Positions 1-8,786 of a DNA stretch of 31,627 nt are shown piece after piece (the stretch's first letter is position 1; each line of letters starts with the position of its first letter). Below the pieces are notes generated by a model. The model ran no database searches. It was not told the origin of the DNA and worked only from the letters and a program-made list of their open reading frames with translations. Source of the stretch: Bacteroidales bacterium UBA1189 (lineage in GTDB: Bacteria > Bacteroidota > Bacteroidia > Bacteroidales > Bacteroidaceae); the NCBI GenBank assembly GCA_002309805.1, contig DBYJ01000055.1, positions 138,778 to 170,404 of the forward strand, written 5' to 3'. The position numbers were made by a program, and so were the translations under genes.

Positions 1-689
1 GGGAAGCCGGGGAGCTTCTTCTCTACTTCGTGGAGAACGTCGAAGGCGAGGGGAGGAGGAACGAGACGGCCCGTAGCGGGGTCGACGGTGCATTGTTCGG
101 GAGTGAACTTGTAGGCACCGTGGCTCGTACCGATGGAGATGGCGAGGCTGTCGCAACCCGAACGGGTAGCGAAGTCGATAACCTCCTCGGGCTTGGTGTA
201 GTGCGACTCAGCTGCACAAACCTCATCCTCAACACCGGCCAGAACGCCCAGCTCAGCCTCAACGGTCACGTCGTACTGGTGAGCATAGTCAACGACCTTC
301 TTGGTGAGGGCGATATTCTCCTCGTAGGGTAGCGACGAAGCGTCAATCATCACGCTTGAGAAGCCCATGTCAACGCAGCTCTTGCAAAGCTCGAAGCTGT
401 CGCCATGATCGAGGTGGAGCACGATTTCAGGTTTCTCCCAGCCCAGTTCCTTGGCGTAAGCCACTGCACCTTCAGCCATGTAGCGCAGCAGCGTCTGGTT
501 GGCGTAGTTGCGGGCACCTTTCGACACCTGAAGGATGACGGGGGACTTGGTCTCGGCAGCAGCCATGATGATGGCCTGAAGCTGTTCCATGTTGTTGAAG
601 TTGAAAGCGGGGATGGCATAGCCGCCCTTGACTGCCTTGGCAAACATCTCGCGGGTGTTCACAAGGCCTAATTCTTTGTAACTAACCAT
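1..689 (-). CDS. fba: class II fructose-1,6-bisphosphate aldolase (5' part, runs off window)
   Basis: Zinc-dependent cytosolic aldolase of glycolysis/gluconeogenesis; it cleaves fructose 1,6-bisphosphate into dihydroxyacetone phosphate and glyceraldehyde 3-phosphate. Read on the minus strand, the protein starts MVSYKELGLVNTREMF and stays open to the left edge (229 codons visible). The class II signatures are present: LHLDHGD with zinc/catalytic His and Asp, EAELG, and GTSHGAYKF with a zinc-ligand His. The ATG at 689 is chosen because it is the first in frame and lies about 40 nt below a TACCTTCG box. The C-terminal part with the remaining active-site residues is outside the window. Family assignment is firm. 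Confidence 0.95.
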   Translation of the reverse strand, partial: MVSYKELGLVNTREMFAKAVKGGYAIPAFNFNNMEQLQAIIMAAAETKSPVILQVSKGARNYANQTLLRYMAEGAVAYAKELGWEKPEIVLHLDHGDSFELCKSCVDMGFSSVMIDASSLPYEENIALTKKVVDYAHQYDVTVEAELGVLAGVEDEVCAAESHYTKPEEVIDFATRSGCDSLAISIGTSHGAYKFTPEQCTVDPATGRLVPPPLAFDVLHEVEKKLPGF

Positions 690-730
690 TTTTGTTTTTG
701 TTATTAGTGATACATGCTTTTTTCCGTCCG

Positions 731-738
731 CGAAGGTA
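731..738 (-). promoter_or_regulatory. Bacteroidota-type -7 box for fba
   Basis: The minus strand reads TACCTTCG, a one-mismatch match to TAnnTTTG, about 40 nt upstream of the aldolase ATG. No clear TTTG -33 element was found at 19-21 nt. Position and match are seen; promoter activity is inferred. Confidence 0.5.
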
Positions 739-867
739 CGGAATAATTGGGAGATTTTGCTTGTTTTGCGGGACTTTTTTCGTTGTGATGTGTAAAGAAT
801 GTGAAAAACGCTTGTTTTTTCGCTTGGGATACTGTTATTTTGCAAAACGAATTCGACAAAAGCCCTC

Positions 868-1827
868 ATGAAAGCCCGCTTCCCTATTTCATTACTCATA
901 CTGCTATTTCTCTTCGTCTCCTGCCTCTCTCCCCTTATTCCTGACGATGAGAAGGATGAAGAACAGCATGCGGGTGATACGTTGGTTTTTGTCCCTGATA
1001 CAATCACCATTATCCACACAGGTACGGCGCGCGACGAATATACCGTAGCTGAGGCTCAAGCTATCGGCTATGCTGAAAACGTCTGGGTGAAGGGCTATGT
1101 CGTTGGTACGGTAAAGGGGAGCATGAAGAGTGGCTGTCAGTTCGATCCGCCGTTCAGCGTGGAGTCGAACGTACTTTTGGCTGATACCTTTCCCACGGAT
1201 TGGTGGCATTGTATGCCTGTGGAACTCCCGTCGGGCTCCATGTATCAGTATGCGCTTAGCTTGGTGGAGAATCCCGATGTCTGTCATGAGATACGGCGTA
1301 TCCGTGGCACCATATCCACCTATTTTTATGTGCCTGGCATTCGCGCTGTCACCATCGTGGCTGCTTATCATCCCGATGAGGACGACCCTCAGGGCGGGAC
1401 GGGCGATTCCATTCATGGTGAGTGCCTTGCCGACCCGCTGTCTGTTGCAGAAGGGATTGCCGCGCAGGGTACAGACGAGTATTCCGAAAGGAAATGGGTG
1501 CGAGGCTACATCGTGGGCGTCAGCACGGGCAAGGGAAAGGTGATGTTTGCCGACTCCCTCTCCATCAGCACCATCACAACCGTTGAAAACGTGGTGCTGG
1601 CAGATTCAATCGGGGAGAACGAAACGGGCAAAACCCTTGTCGTACAATTACCCAAGGGCTGCATCCGCAGCGATGTCAACATGGTGGAACATCCTGAGAA
1701 TCTCTTCCGTCGCCTTACCGTCAACGGCTCCCTTCGTCCTTACAACAACCTCCCCGCTGTACGCGACGTCCTCGGCGTCAGCAATAGCAACGATGCTTTC
1801 GGCAATCCCCTTTATCAGTTGGAATAA
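868..1827 (+). CDS. lipoprotein with two DUF6359-like modules
   Basis: Probable surface lipoprotein of 319 aa. The N-terminus is a hydrophobic helix ending in a lipobox (LFVSC, Cys19). Two repeats of one module follow. The first (about residues 58-160) has YTVAEAQAIG, VWVKGYVVGTVKG, NVLLAD, VELPSG and a late NPDV segment. The second (about 190-310) has LSVAEGIA, KWVRGYIVGVSTGKGK, NVVLAD, VQLPKG and EHPENLFRR. The same module recurs in the lipoprotein ending at 8768. In Bacteroidota this pattern is known as DUF6359, whose function is not established. The gene converges on the secreted nuclease-fold gene at 1975-3072 and may belong to the same surface system. The start is the first ATG before the signal peptide; no strong ribosome site is seen. 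Confidence 0.8.
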   Translation: MKARFPISLLILLFLFVSCLSPLIPDDEKDEEQHAGDTLVFVPDTITIIHTGTARDEYTVAEAQAIGYAENVWVKGYVVGTVKGSMKSGCQFDPPFSVESNVLLADTFPTDWWHCMPVELPSGSMYQYALSLVENPDVCHEIRRIRGTISTYFYVPGIRAVTIVAAYHPDEDDPQGGTGDSIHGECLADPLSVAEGIAAQGTDEYSERKWVRGYIVGVSTGKGKVMFADSLSISTITTVENVVLADSIGENETGKTLVVQLPKGCIRSDVNMVEHPENLFRRLTVNGSLRPYNNLPAVRDVLGVSNSNDAFGNPLYQLE

Positions 1828-1867
1828 CGCAGGCGTATATTGTCTATTATACTGGAATAGGGGTGTA

Positions 1868-1955
1868 TCAACGCGTTGATACACGTGGCTCAACACGTTG
1901 ATACACGTGACCCAACGCGTTGATACACGTGTACCAACGCGTTATGTACAATAGC
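1868..1955. repeat. period-22 palindromic tandem array A
   Basis: Three close units of exactly 22 bp start at 1868, 1890 and 1912 (for example TCAACGCGTTGATACACGTG plus two bases). A fourth, degenerate unit from 1934 ends in TACAATAGC. The core CAACGCGTTG is palindromic, and the stretch TGTATCAACGCGTTGATACA is a perfect 20-bp palindrome. The array fills the space between two convergent genes, so it may also act as a transcript end. It shares its period and terminal sequence with array C at 30606. Confidence 0.9.
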
Positions 1956-1974
1956 GAATGCCTGTAATCAATTC

Positions 1975-3072
1975 TTATTTCACCTCTTTGACTAGGTAGA
2001 TGGTGGTGGGGAGGTGGTCAGAGTAGCCGTTGAGCCAGGTGCCTGAGGCGTGGGTGCGGAGGGGGTTGCCTTTGTAGCGTCCTTCCTGTTGGATGAGGTA
2101 GTCGCGGACGAAAATCTCGTTCTTGAAATACTGCAGGTGGCTGCGGTCGCCATCGACGAGGTGTCCCGAGACGATAATCTGGTCGAAGAGGTTCCACTTG
2201 CCGTCGTACTTCAGCGTGCCGACGCCATCGTCGCGCAAGGTCTTCCACCAGGGGTTGTAGAGGTCTCCGTCGGCTGTGCATTCCTCCTTGGTTCGCTTGG
2301 CGCCGAGGCCTTTGACGAGGCTCTTGTCGTCAGGGTCGTCGTTGAGGTCGCCCATGATGATGACGGACGAGCCTGGGTACTGGGCGATTATGGAGTCCTT
2401 GATGGCGCGTACCAGTTCGCCGGCTCGTTCGCGGGCTGGAGATTCGGAGAAACGGCTTGGCCAATGGCAGACGATGGCGTGGACACGTTCGCCCGCCAGC
2501 GTGCCGCCTATGGTGAGGAAGCCACGCGTGTAGTAGAGGCTGCCATCCTCATTATAATAAAGAGGATAGGCGATGGTCTCCAGCTTGAATTGCTTGGGGT
2601 TGTAGAGGAAGGCACAATCAACGCCGCGTTGGTCGGGACTCTCGGCGTGGGCAATCTCCCAGCCGCGGTCGCGCAAGGCGGGCTGCTTCAGCAGGTCTTC
2701 CAGCACGGCACGATTCTCAATCTCGCTGACGCCGATGAGCGTGGCACCACCTGGGATGCGGTCCGTGGCCATTTGGCTCAGCACCTGCGCCATGTTCTTC
2801 AACTTGGCTTCGTATTTCATAGTGCTCCATTTCATGGTGCCTTCGGGGGTGTACTCATAGTCATTCTTGTCCGTTCCGTCTGGCGCCAGCGTGTGGACGG
2901 TGTCGAAGAGGTTCTCCAGGTTATAGAAGCCGATGCCGTAGAGGCTATAGCGCTTTTCAGCATCAGCGCCGACGGACGTCGCTGTTTTATTGGCTGTGCC
3001 GCAGCTGCAGAGCAGAAGGAGGATTGATAAATGAAAAATGAAAAATGAAGAGTAGGAAGTCGTTCTTTTCAT
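1975..3072 (-). CDS. secreted endonuclease/exonuclease/phosphatase-family lipoprotein
   Basis: Predicted metal-dependent phosphodiesterase of the EEP fold (DNase I/exonuclease III-like), exported and lipid-anchored; 365 aa. Motifs seen in order: FYNLENLFD (metal/phosphate Asn), GVSEIENR (metal-ligand Glu), CHWPSR, IMGDLNDDPDD (catalytic Asp/Asn) and GYSDHLPTTI (terminal Asp-His pair). The start is set at 3072 (MKRTTSY) because it begins a proper signal peptide ending in a lipobox (LLCSC, about Cys24). An upstream in-frame Met at 3252 would add 60 residues crossing the promoter. The signal-peptide core is partly encoded by a period-7 repeat. The gene is divergent from the TonB receptor gene at 3272. 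The substrate is unknown; nucleic acid is the simplest guess, but phosphatases of other compounds share the fold. Confidence 0.88.
   Translation of the reverse strand: MKRTTSYSSFFIFHLSILLLLCSCGTANKTATSVGADAEKRYSLYGIGFYNLENLFDTVHTLAPDGTDKNDYEYTPEGTMKWSTMKYEAKLKNMAQVLSQMATDRIPGGATLIGVSEIENRAVLEDLLKQPALRDRGWEIAHAESPDQRGVDCAFLYNPKQFKLETIAYPLYYNEDGSLYYTRGFLTIGGTLAGERVHAIVCHWPSRFSESPARERAGELVRAIKDSIIAQYPGSSVIIMGDLNDDPDDKSLVKGLGAKRTKEECTADGDLYNPWWKTLRDDGVGTLKYDGKWNLFDQIIVSGHLVDGDRSHLQYFKNEIFVRDYLIQQEGRYKGNPLRTHASGTWLNGYSDHLPTTIYLVKEVK
3025..3052. repeat. period-7 array inside a signal-peptide coding region
   Basis: Four consecutive heptamers on the plus strand (TGATAAA, TGAAAAA, TGAAAAA, TGAAGAG) lie within the nuclease-fold gene. 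On the coding strand they give the SSFFIFHLSI stretch of the signal peptide. Confidence 0.75.
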
Positions 3073-3103
3073 GGGTCTAACCTTTAATCTGTAATTTGCG
3101 GTA

Positions 3104-3111
3104 CAAATATA
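3104..3111 (-). promoter_or_regulatory. -7 box for the nuclease-fold lipoprotein
   Basis: The minus strand reads TATATTTG, an exact TAnnTTTG match, 31 nt upstream of the ATG at 3072. Its exactness supports the downstream start. No clear -33 TTTG is visible. Confidence 0.6.
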
Positions 3112-3164
3112 AGTCCAAAAAATGAATTTATCCCCATTTTTCCTGAAAAAAACGGCAAATCGTA

Positions 3165-3193
3165 TTGAAAAACGGGATTTCTTTGTATCTTCG
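3165..3193 (+). promoter_or_regulatory. promoter for the TonB-receptor operon
   Basis: A TTG -33 core at 3165-3167 is followed after 18 nt by TATCTTCG at 3186-3193, close to the Bacteroidota TTTG/TAnnTTTG pattern. Together with the box at 3104 it makes this a divergent promoter region driving both the nuclease gene and the receptor operon. Confidence 0.6.
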
Positions 3194-3271
3194 CCACGAA
3201 AAACGACGCTTGACGGATAACGTGTCACGTTTAGCGAAGATTGAGTTGACATTTTATTAGATTAATACGAT

Positions 3272-5950
3272 ATGAAAAACAGAATTCTCTTGGTTTGTCT
3301 GCTGCTGGCGGCTGTGTGCGCGGGGCGTGCACAGGTGGTGACGACAGGCAATCCGGCCGCCTCGGAAACTGACGAGTCGGCATTCACGTTCACCGAGTCG
3401 CAGTTGGGCGAGGACGATGACGCCATCCAGAGCGTCTCGGCGCTTGTGTCGTCGACTAACGATATCTTTCTGCGCGAGGTAGGATTCTTGTTCAGTCCCA
3501 TGCGCTTCAAGGTGCGTGCTCTTGACTCGAAGTACAACGATGTGCTGGTCAACGGCGTGCTGATGAATGACGCCGAGACGGGCCGCTTCTCCTACGGCAT
3601 GATAGGCGGCCTGAACGAGGCTACCCGCAACCAGGAGGGCGTCGGCTCGTTCGAAACCAACCGCTTCGCCTTCACCCCCGTGGGCGGAGCCAGTAACATT
3701 AACATGCGTGCTTCGCAGTACGCCACCGGTTCGAAGGCCACCATCAGCCTCTGCAACCGCAACTACCTTGCCCGCGCCATGTTCACCCATAGCACAGGCT
3801 TGATGCGCAACGGCTGGGCCTTTACCGTGAGCGCCTCCTACCGCTGGGCCAACGAGGGCGTCATCGAAGGTACATTCTACAATGCCTTCGGCTACTTCCT
3901 TGCTGCGCAGAAGAAGTGGGGCAACCGTCACAGCCTCTCCCTCTCCACGTGGGGCGCCCCGACGGAGCGCGCCCAGCAGAGCGCGGCTACCGAGGAGGCC
4001 TTCGCGTTGGCAGGCTCGCACTACTACAATCCCTACTGGGGCTATCAGAACGGCGTGAAGCGCAATGCCCGCGTCGTCACGTCGTTCGAACCGACAGCCG
4101 TTGCCACATGGGACTTCAACATCAACGAAGACAGCCGTCTCGTCACCAGCGCATCGTTCAAGTACAGCAATTACGGTACTACCGCCCTCGGCTGGAACGG
4201 CAACGCTGCCGACCCGCGTCCCGATTACTACAAGAAGCTTCCCAGCTCGGCTTATAACGTCTGGGATGCCACTCATCGTGTGACGGCTGACGACTATGCT
4301 GCTTGGAATGGACTCTACGACACGTTCACCGGTTCGCCCGAAGGACGCCAGATCAACTGGGATCAGCTTTACTTCGCCAATCAGCAGGCCAACGCCGTGG
4401 GGGGCGAGGCTCTTTACTACGTGGAGGAACGCCACAACGACCAGATGGCGCTCAACCTCACCAGCACTTACAACCGCACGCTCAACCGCTTCAACCGCAT
4501 CGTGGGCGGTGTCGCTCTCTCTGCCACGCAGGGCATGCACTACAAGACCATGAGCGACCTCCTTGGCGCCGACACTTATATCGATGTTGATAAGTTTGCC
4601 GCCCGCGACTACGGCCGCGGCAGCCAGCTGGCGCAGAACGACCTCCGCAACCCCAACCGCCAGATTGCCGAGGGCGACGTCTTCGGGTACAATTATAATA
4701 TATATGTCAACAAGGCCCGCGCATGGGGACAGTACGCTTTCAACAACGGCCCTGTCAACCTCGTCCTCTCCGGTCAGCTCAACGGCACCACGTTGGAGCG
4801 CTTCGGCCTTATGCAGAACGGCCGTGCAGCCGATCGCAGCTACGGCTCCAGCGGCGTGGCTAAGTTCCTCGGCGGCGGTGGCAAGGCTTCGTTCACCTGG
4901 CGTCCCAACGCCCGCAACGTCATCAGCCTTAATGCCGGCTATCAGAAGGACGCCCCGCTGGCCTACAACGCCTTCATTGCCAACCGTACCCGCAGCGACT
5001 TCGTCCACGACCTCAAGCTCGAGGGCGTCCTCAACACAGAACTCTCCTACGCCCTTACCGCCGGTCCGTTCCAGGGCCGTGTGGCGGGCTACTACATCCA
5101 CTTCGACAACGCCGTGGAGCAGACTGCCTTCTATAACGACTCGCAGAGCCACTTCACCTACCTCACCATGAACGGCATCGAGCGCACCCACTATGGCGTG
5201 GAGGCCGCAGCCATCATGCACGTGACCAGCTCGTTCTACTTCACCTTCATTGGCAACGTGGGCGAGGCGCTCTATACGAACAATCCCACAGCTGTGCTTA
5301 CCTACGAGGATGCCAGCGCCTACATTGCCTCGCCCAAGAATCCCGTCACAGGGCAGGAAGAGCAGCTGCGCGTCATCGCCGACGGCTGCCGCGTGGGCAG
5401 CACGCCCCTTACCGCCCTCAGCCTCGGTGCCGATTACAACGTCAACGGCTGGTACCTCGGCGCCAATGTCAACTACTACGACCGCGTCTTCATCGGTTTC
5501 TCGCCCTACAACCGTCTGACGAACATCTATCAGGCCAACCAGAAGTGCTATATCTCCGACGGTAGCGTCGATGAGAACGGCAATCCCTCCTTCGGCGTCG
5601 ATGAGGCCACGCTTTTGGAGAATGGCGGCATCCTCTACAACGCCGACGGCACCATCTACAAGACCTACAGCGTTCGCCAGCGCCAATGCAAGGGCGGCTT
5701 TATGGTCGATGCCAACATCGGACACAACATCCGTCTGAAGAAGGGCCGTAGCGTCAGCATCAACCTCACGGTCAACAACCTGCTCAACAACACCAACATG
5801 TGCACGGGTGGCTACGAGCAGAGCCGCGACGACCTCTATTACGAGAACGGTACCGCAGGCGATGCCCGTACCTACGTCTTCTCCAAGAATCCCAAGCTCT
5901 ACTATGCCAACGCACTTAACGCCTTCCTCAACGTAGGCTTTAAATTCTAA
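3272..5950 (+). CDS. TonB-dependent outer-membrane receptor
   Basis: Outer-membrane active transporter of 892 aa. It has a cleavable signal peptide (MKNRILLVCLLLAAVCAGRA, then QVV), a plug-like N-terminal region (about 50-170, with DVLVNGVLMNDAETGRFSYGMIGG) and a long aromatic-rich beta-barrel. It ends VGFKF, with the C-terminal Phe expected of barrel substrates. The N-terminal carboxypeptidase-regulatory-like domain usual in SusC proteins is absent, and no SusD partner follows. Instead two lipoproteins with DUF5689/OB-like and DUF6359-like modules follow on the same strand (gaps of tens of nt), which probably act as the surface binding partners. The cargo is unknown. The long open frame on the opposite strand is a codon-bias shadow. 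Confidence 0.88.
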   Translation: MKNRILLVCLLLAAVCAGRAQVVTTGNPAASETDESAFTFTESQLGEDDDAIQSVSALVSSTNDIFLREVGFLFSPMRFKVRALDSKYNDVLVNGVLMNDAETGRFSYGMIGGLNEATRNQEGVGSFETNRFAFTPVGGASNINMRASQYATGSKATISLCNRNYLARAMFTHSTGLMRNGWAFTVSASYRWANEGVIEGTFYNAFGYFLAAQKKWGNRHSLSLSTWGAPTERAQQSAATEEAFALAGSHYYNPYWGYQNGVKRNARVVTSFEPTAVATWDFNINEDSRLVTSASFKYSNYGTTALGWNGNAADPRPDYYKKLPSSAYNVWDATHRVTADDYAAWNGLYDTFTGSPEGRQINWDQLYFANQQANAVGGEALYYVEERHNDQMALNLTSTYNRTLNRFNRIVGGVALSATQGMHYKTMSDLLGADTYIDVDKFAARDYGRGSQLAQNDLRNPNRQIAEGDVFGYNYNIYVNKARAWGQYAFNNGPVNLVLSGQLNGTTLERFGLMQNGRAADRSYGSSGVAKFLGGGGKASFTWRPNARNVISLNAGYQKDAPLAYNAFIANRTRSDFVHDLKLEGVLNTELSYALTAGPFQGRVAGYYIHFDNAVEQTAFYNDSQSHFTYLTMNGIERTHYGVEAAAIMHVTSSFYFTFIGNVGEALYTNNPTAVLTYEDASAYIASPKNPVTGQEEQLRVIADGCRVGSTPLTALSLGADYNVNGWYLGANVNYYDRVFIGFSPYNRLTNIYQANQKCYISDGSVDENGNPSFGVDEATLLENGGILYNADGTIYKTYSVRQRQCKGGFMVDANIGHNIRLKKGRSVSINLTVNNLLNNTNMCTGGYEQSRDDLYYENGTAGDARTYVFSKNPKLYYANALNAFLNVGFKF

Positions 5951-5992
5951 ACGATGAAATAAAGAAGAATGAACAATAAAATGCACATTCCT

Positions 5993-6841
5993 ATGAAAAG
6001 ACATACGTTTTCAATGCTATCTCTCCTGACGACAGCGGTACTTCTTTCAGCGTGCAGCATGAATCAGTTTGACGACCTGACCTTCTCGGACGGCAACTAT
6101 CCCTACGGCAACAACGCTATTCCTGCCGATGCTCCCATCACGACCATCCAGGCTCTCAAGACTGAGAAGTATCCGCAGCTCTTCCAGTCCTCTTCGACCT
6201 ACAATTACCAGTACACTACCGTGGAGGATGACCTCTACATCAGCGGGCGCATCGTCAGCAACGACGAGAGCGGCAACGTCTATAAGACCATCGCCATCGC
6301 CGACGAGACGGGCGCCGTTGTCATCGGCGTCAATGCTACTGGCCTCTACAGCTTTCTCCCGATGGGGCAGAGGGTTATTGTCAGCCTCAAGGGGCTCGAC
6401 TTCGGCGCCTACTCCAACATGCCCGAGATTGGCAAAGCCTTCATGTCCGACAAGTACGGCCTCCAGCTGGGGCGCATTGCCCAGAAAGACTTTGAGCAGC
6501 ACATCCGCCTCATCGGAAGGCCTGAGCCCACAGCAGTTGAGCCCGAGGAGATGACGGAGGCCAAGTTGAAAAGCCTCAAGGCTACGGATTATCCCCGCTA
6601 CATCATCCTGAAGGACGTCACCTTTGCCGATGGCGGCCGCCAGTATGCCCCTGTCGATAACACCACCGAGGACCGCTACGTCAACGTCGGCTCGCAGAAG
6701 ATCGACTGCCGCATGAGCAGCTACTCCAACTTTGCGCTCGACACCATCCCCCGTGGGCGCGTCAGCGTCACCGGCCTCCTCACTCTCTACGGCTCCACCA
6801 AGCAACTTCTTGTCCGCGTGGTGGACGACATCAAAAAATGA
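5993..6841 (+). CDS. DUF5689-like surface lipoprotein
   Basis: Predicted lipoprotein of 282 aa in the receptor operon. MKRHTFSMLSLLTTAVLLSAC forms a signal peptide with a lipobox (LSAC, Cys21). I chose this start over the in-frame ATGs at 5969 and 5981 because it puts the positive residues next to the hydrophobic core. The body has an OB-like beta pattern: DDLYISGRIVSNDESGNVYKT, then IAIADETGAVVIGV and GQRVIVSLKGLDFG. This is typical of Bacteroidota DUF5689 proteins found beside TonB receptors. A second beta-rich segment (YIILKDVTFADGG) follows. The stop codon is supplied by the first heptamers of a period-7 array. The function is not established; ligand or nucleic-acid binding is inferred from the OB-like pattern. 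Confidence 0.78.
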   Translation: MKRHTFSMLSLLTTAVLLSACSMNQFDDLTFSDGNYPYGNNAIPADAPITTIQALKTEKYPQLFQSSSTYNYQYTTVEDDLYISGRIVSNDESGNVYKTIAIADETGAVVIGVNATGLYSFLPMGQRVIVSLKGLDFGAYSNMPEIGKAFMSDKYGLQLGRIAQKDFEQHIRLIGRPEPTAVEPEEMTEAKLKSLKATDYPRYIILKDVTFADGGRQYAPVDNTTEDRYVNVGSQKIDCRMSSYSNFALDTIPRGRVSVTGLLTLYGSTKQLLVRVVDDIKK

Positions 6842-6875
6842 AAAATGAAGAATGAATAATGATAAAAATAATAAT
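6839..6875. repeat. period-7 array at an operon junction
   Basis: Heptamers TGAAAAA, TGAAGAA and TGAATAA followed by a degenerate AT-rich run fill the gap between two lipoprotein genes. The first TGA is the stop codon of the upstream gene. Confidence 0.7.
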
Positions 6876-8768
6876 ATGAAAAAGACCTTTCGTTTCCTTT
6901 TTGCGGCGCTGGCCCTGATGGGCATTGCCTCGTGCGCCGATGTTCCTGAACTCCCTTATCCCACACCCGACCCGAACGGCGGAGGAGGCGGCACCACCAC
7001 CAGCGGCCTCCCCTTCACCAGCGCCAGCTTGAACGACTTTGAGGTGAAGACCGTCGAAGGCATTGACTGGAGCCTCGGCTCGTCGTATGCCAAGGCCAGC
7101 GGCTATGCCAACAACACCACTACGGCTACGAAGACGTGGCTCGTCAGCCCCGCTATCAATACCACCGTCACCGGCACGGGCACCGACGGCACGGGTACCG
7201 ATGGTGTCACCATCGCCTTCGATAACGTGCTCCGCTACGTCAAGTCGTCCACCGACCTCAAGGGTTGGCACAAGGTGCTGGCCAGCAAGGACTATGCTGG
7301 CGACGTCACGACGGCAACATGGACAGACCTCAACTTCCAGCCTGTCGAGTCCGCCACGCAGACGTGGGACTTCTATGCCGCCAACCCTGTCCACCTGCCC
7401 ACCGAACTGCTGAACGAGGAGAAAGTCTATATTGCCTTCTACTTCCAATGCGACGGCACCAACTCCACCACGTGGGAACTGAAGAACTTCGTTATGCAGG
7501 AGGGGATGACACCCGACCCCACTCCCGGCCCTGAGCCTGGCGAGGTGAAGGCTGTCACCATTGCCGAGTTCAACGCCGCTGCTGTCAGCACCGACGTTTG
7601 GTACGAACTCGTGGGTACGGCTTCTGCTATCAAGGACGGCGACCAGTACGGCAACTTCGACCTTACCGACGAAACGGGCACGGTCTATGTCTATGGCTTG
7701 CTTGCCGAGAAGGGCGGAGAAAAGAAACAGTTCCAAGATCTCGTAGCCAAGACGGGCCTCGCCAATGGCGACAAGATCAAGATTCATGGCCAGCGCGGCG
7801 ACTACAACGGCAAGATTGAAGTCCTCAACGCCTACTTCATCGAAATCGTCGAGAAGGGTGGCGATACTCCCGGCCCCGGCCCTGGAGGCGAAGGGGACGG
7901 TAGCGAGAAATCGCCCTACAACGTGGCCTACGTCCTCGGCGCAGGCAATCCCGGCACGACGGCTTGGGTGAAGGGCTACATCGTCGGCACGGTGACGGAC
8001 AAGAGTTACGACTCTGCCGAGTTCGGCACCACCAACGCCAGCGGCACCAACCTCCTCCTTGCCGATGCTGCCGATTGCACCGATGCTTCGCTCTGCATCC
8101 CCGTGCAGCTTCCCTCTGGTGACGTCCGCGATGCCCTCAGCCTACAGCAGCATCCTGAGAATCTCGGCAAGCAGGTTTGGATTTATGCCAATTTGGAGAA
8201 ATACTTCGGGCAGCCTGGCTTGAAGTCCGCCAGCAAGTACAGCTGGGACGGCAATAGTGGCGGCGAAGACCCGAATCCGGGTGGCGAAGGCATCTTCAGC
8301 GCCGACTTCACGACGGGCGAGTGCGGCTTCACTATCTATAATGTGGAAATGGATGAAAACCTTAGCTACGTGTGGGCAATTGACTCCAAGTATGGTTGGA
8401 AGGCCAGCGCCTTTAAGGATAATACGCGATATCCTTCTGACAGCTACATTGTCAGTTCTGCAATCGACTTAACTTCTGCCACTTCCGCTACGTTGTCATT
8501 CAGTCATGCGGCTCGCTACTTTGGCGATTCTGCCACCGACTTCCTATCCGTGCTCGTTACCACCAGTTTTGATGGCGATGCAGCGAAGGCCAGTTGGGTG
8601 ACGCTTACTGTGCCCTCTTGGCCTTCAGGTGCTGATTGGAATTATATTGATTCGGGCGACATCAGCCTTGCTGGCTATGTTGGCAACAAGGTCTATATTG
8701 CCTTCCGCTACACCTCCAGTTCTTCCATCGCCGCTACGTGGGAAATCAAGAGCATGAGCATAAAATAG
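6876..8768 (+). CDS. multidomain surface lipoprotein (choice-of-anchor J, OB-like, DUF6359-like)
   Basis: A 630-aa lipoprotein: MKKTFRFLFAALALMGIASC, lipobox Cys20. The upstream ATG at 6852 would add an Asn-rich tail made of repeat sequence, so it is not used. Modules in order: a jelly-roll "choice-of-anchor J"-like domain (about 45-215, with KTWLVSPAI and KVYIAFYFQCDG), an OB-like domain (about 225-325, with YELVGTASAIKDGDQYGNF), a DUF6359-like module (about 340-460, with AWVKGYIVGTVTDK, NLLLAD and VQLPSGDVRDAL), and a second anchor-J-like domain (about 470-630, with SYIVSSAIDL and KVYIAFRYTSSSSIAATWEIKSM). Gly/Pro-rich linkers separate them. It is the last gene of the receptor operon. The duplicated binding domains suggest capture of a polymer at the surface (inference). 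Confidence 0.8.
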   Translation: MKKTFRFLFAALALMGIASCADVPELPYPTPDPNGGGGGTTTSGLPFTSASLNDFEVKTVEGIDWSLGSSYAKASGYANNTTTATKTWLVSPAINTTVTGTGTDGTGTDGVTIAFDNVLRYVKSSTDLKGWHKVLASKDYAGDVTTATWTDLNFQPVESATQTWDFYAANPVHLPTELLNEEKVYIAFYFQCDGTNSTTWELKNFVMQEGMTPDPTPGPEPGEVKAVTIAEFNAAAVSTDVWYELVGTASAIKDGDQYGNFDLTDETGTVYVYGLLAEKGGEKKQFQDLVAKTGLANGDKIKIHGQRGDYNGKIEVLNAYFIEIVEKGGDTPGPGPGGEGDGSEKSPYNVAYVLGAGNPGTTAWVKGYIVGTVTDKSYDSAEFGTTNASGTNLLLADAADCTDASLCIPVQLPSGDVRDALSLQQHPENLGKQVWIYANLEKYFGQPGLKSASKYSWDGNSGGEDPNPGGEGIFSADFTTGECGFTIYNVEMDENLSYVWAIDSKYGWKASAFKDNTRYPSDSYIVSSAIDLTSATSATLSFSHAARYFGDSATDFLSVLVTTSFDGDAAKASWVTLTVPSWPSGADWNYIDSGDISLAGYVGNKVYIAFRYTSSSSIAATWEIKSMSIK

Positions 8769-8786
8769 AATGAAGAATGAAAAAGA

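Noticed and set aside
1868..1955. CRISPR array
   Set aside because: The units are contiguous 22-mers without unique spacers, each internally palindromic; no cas gene is present.
3072..3252. Longer N-terminus for the nuclease-fold protein
   Set aside because: It would place 60 residues before the signal peptide and translate across a consensus -7 box.
3257..6004. 915-codon open frame antisense to the TonB receptor gene
   Set aside because: Shadow of GC-rich codon use. Its product is Val/Ala/Gly-rich without domains, while the plus-strand frame has a signal peptide and barrel ending.
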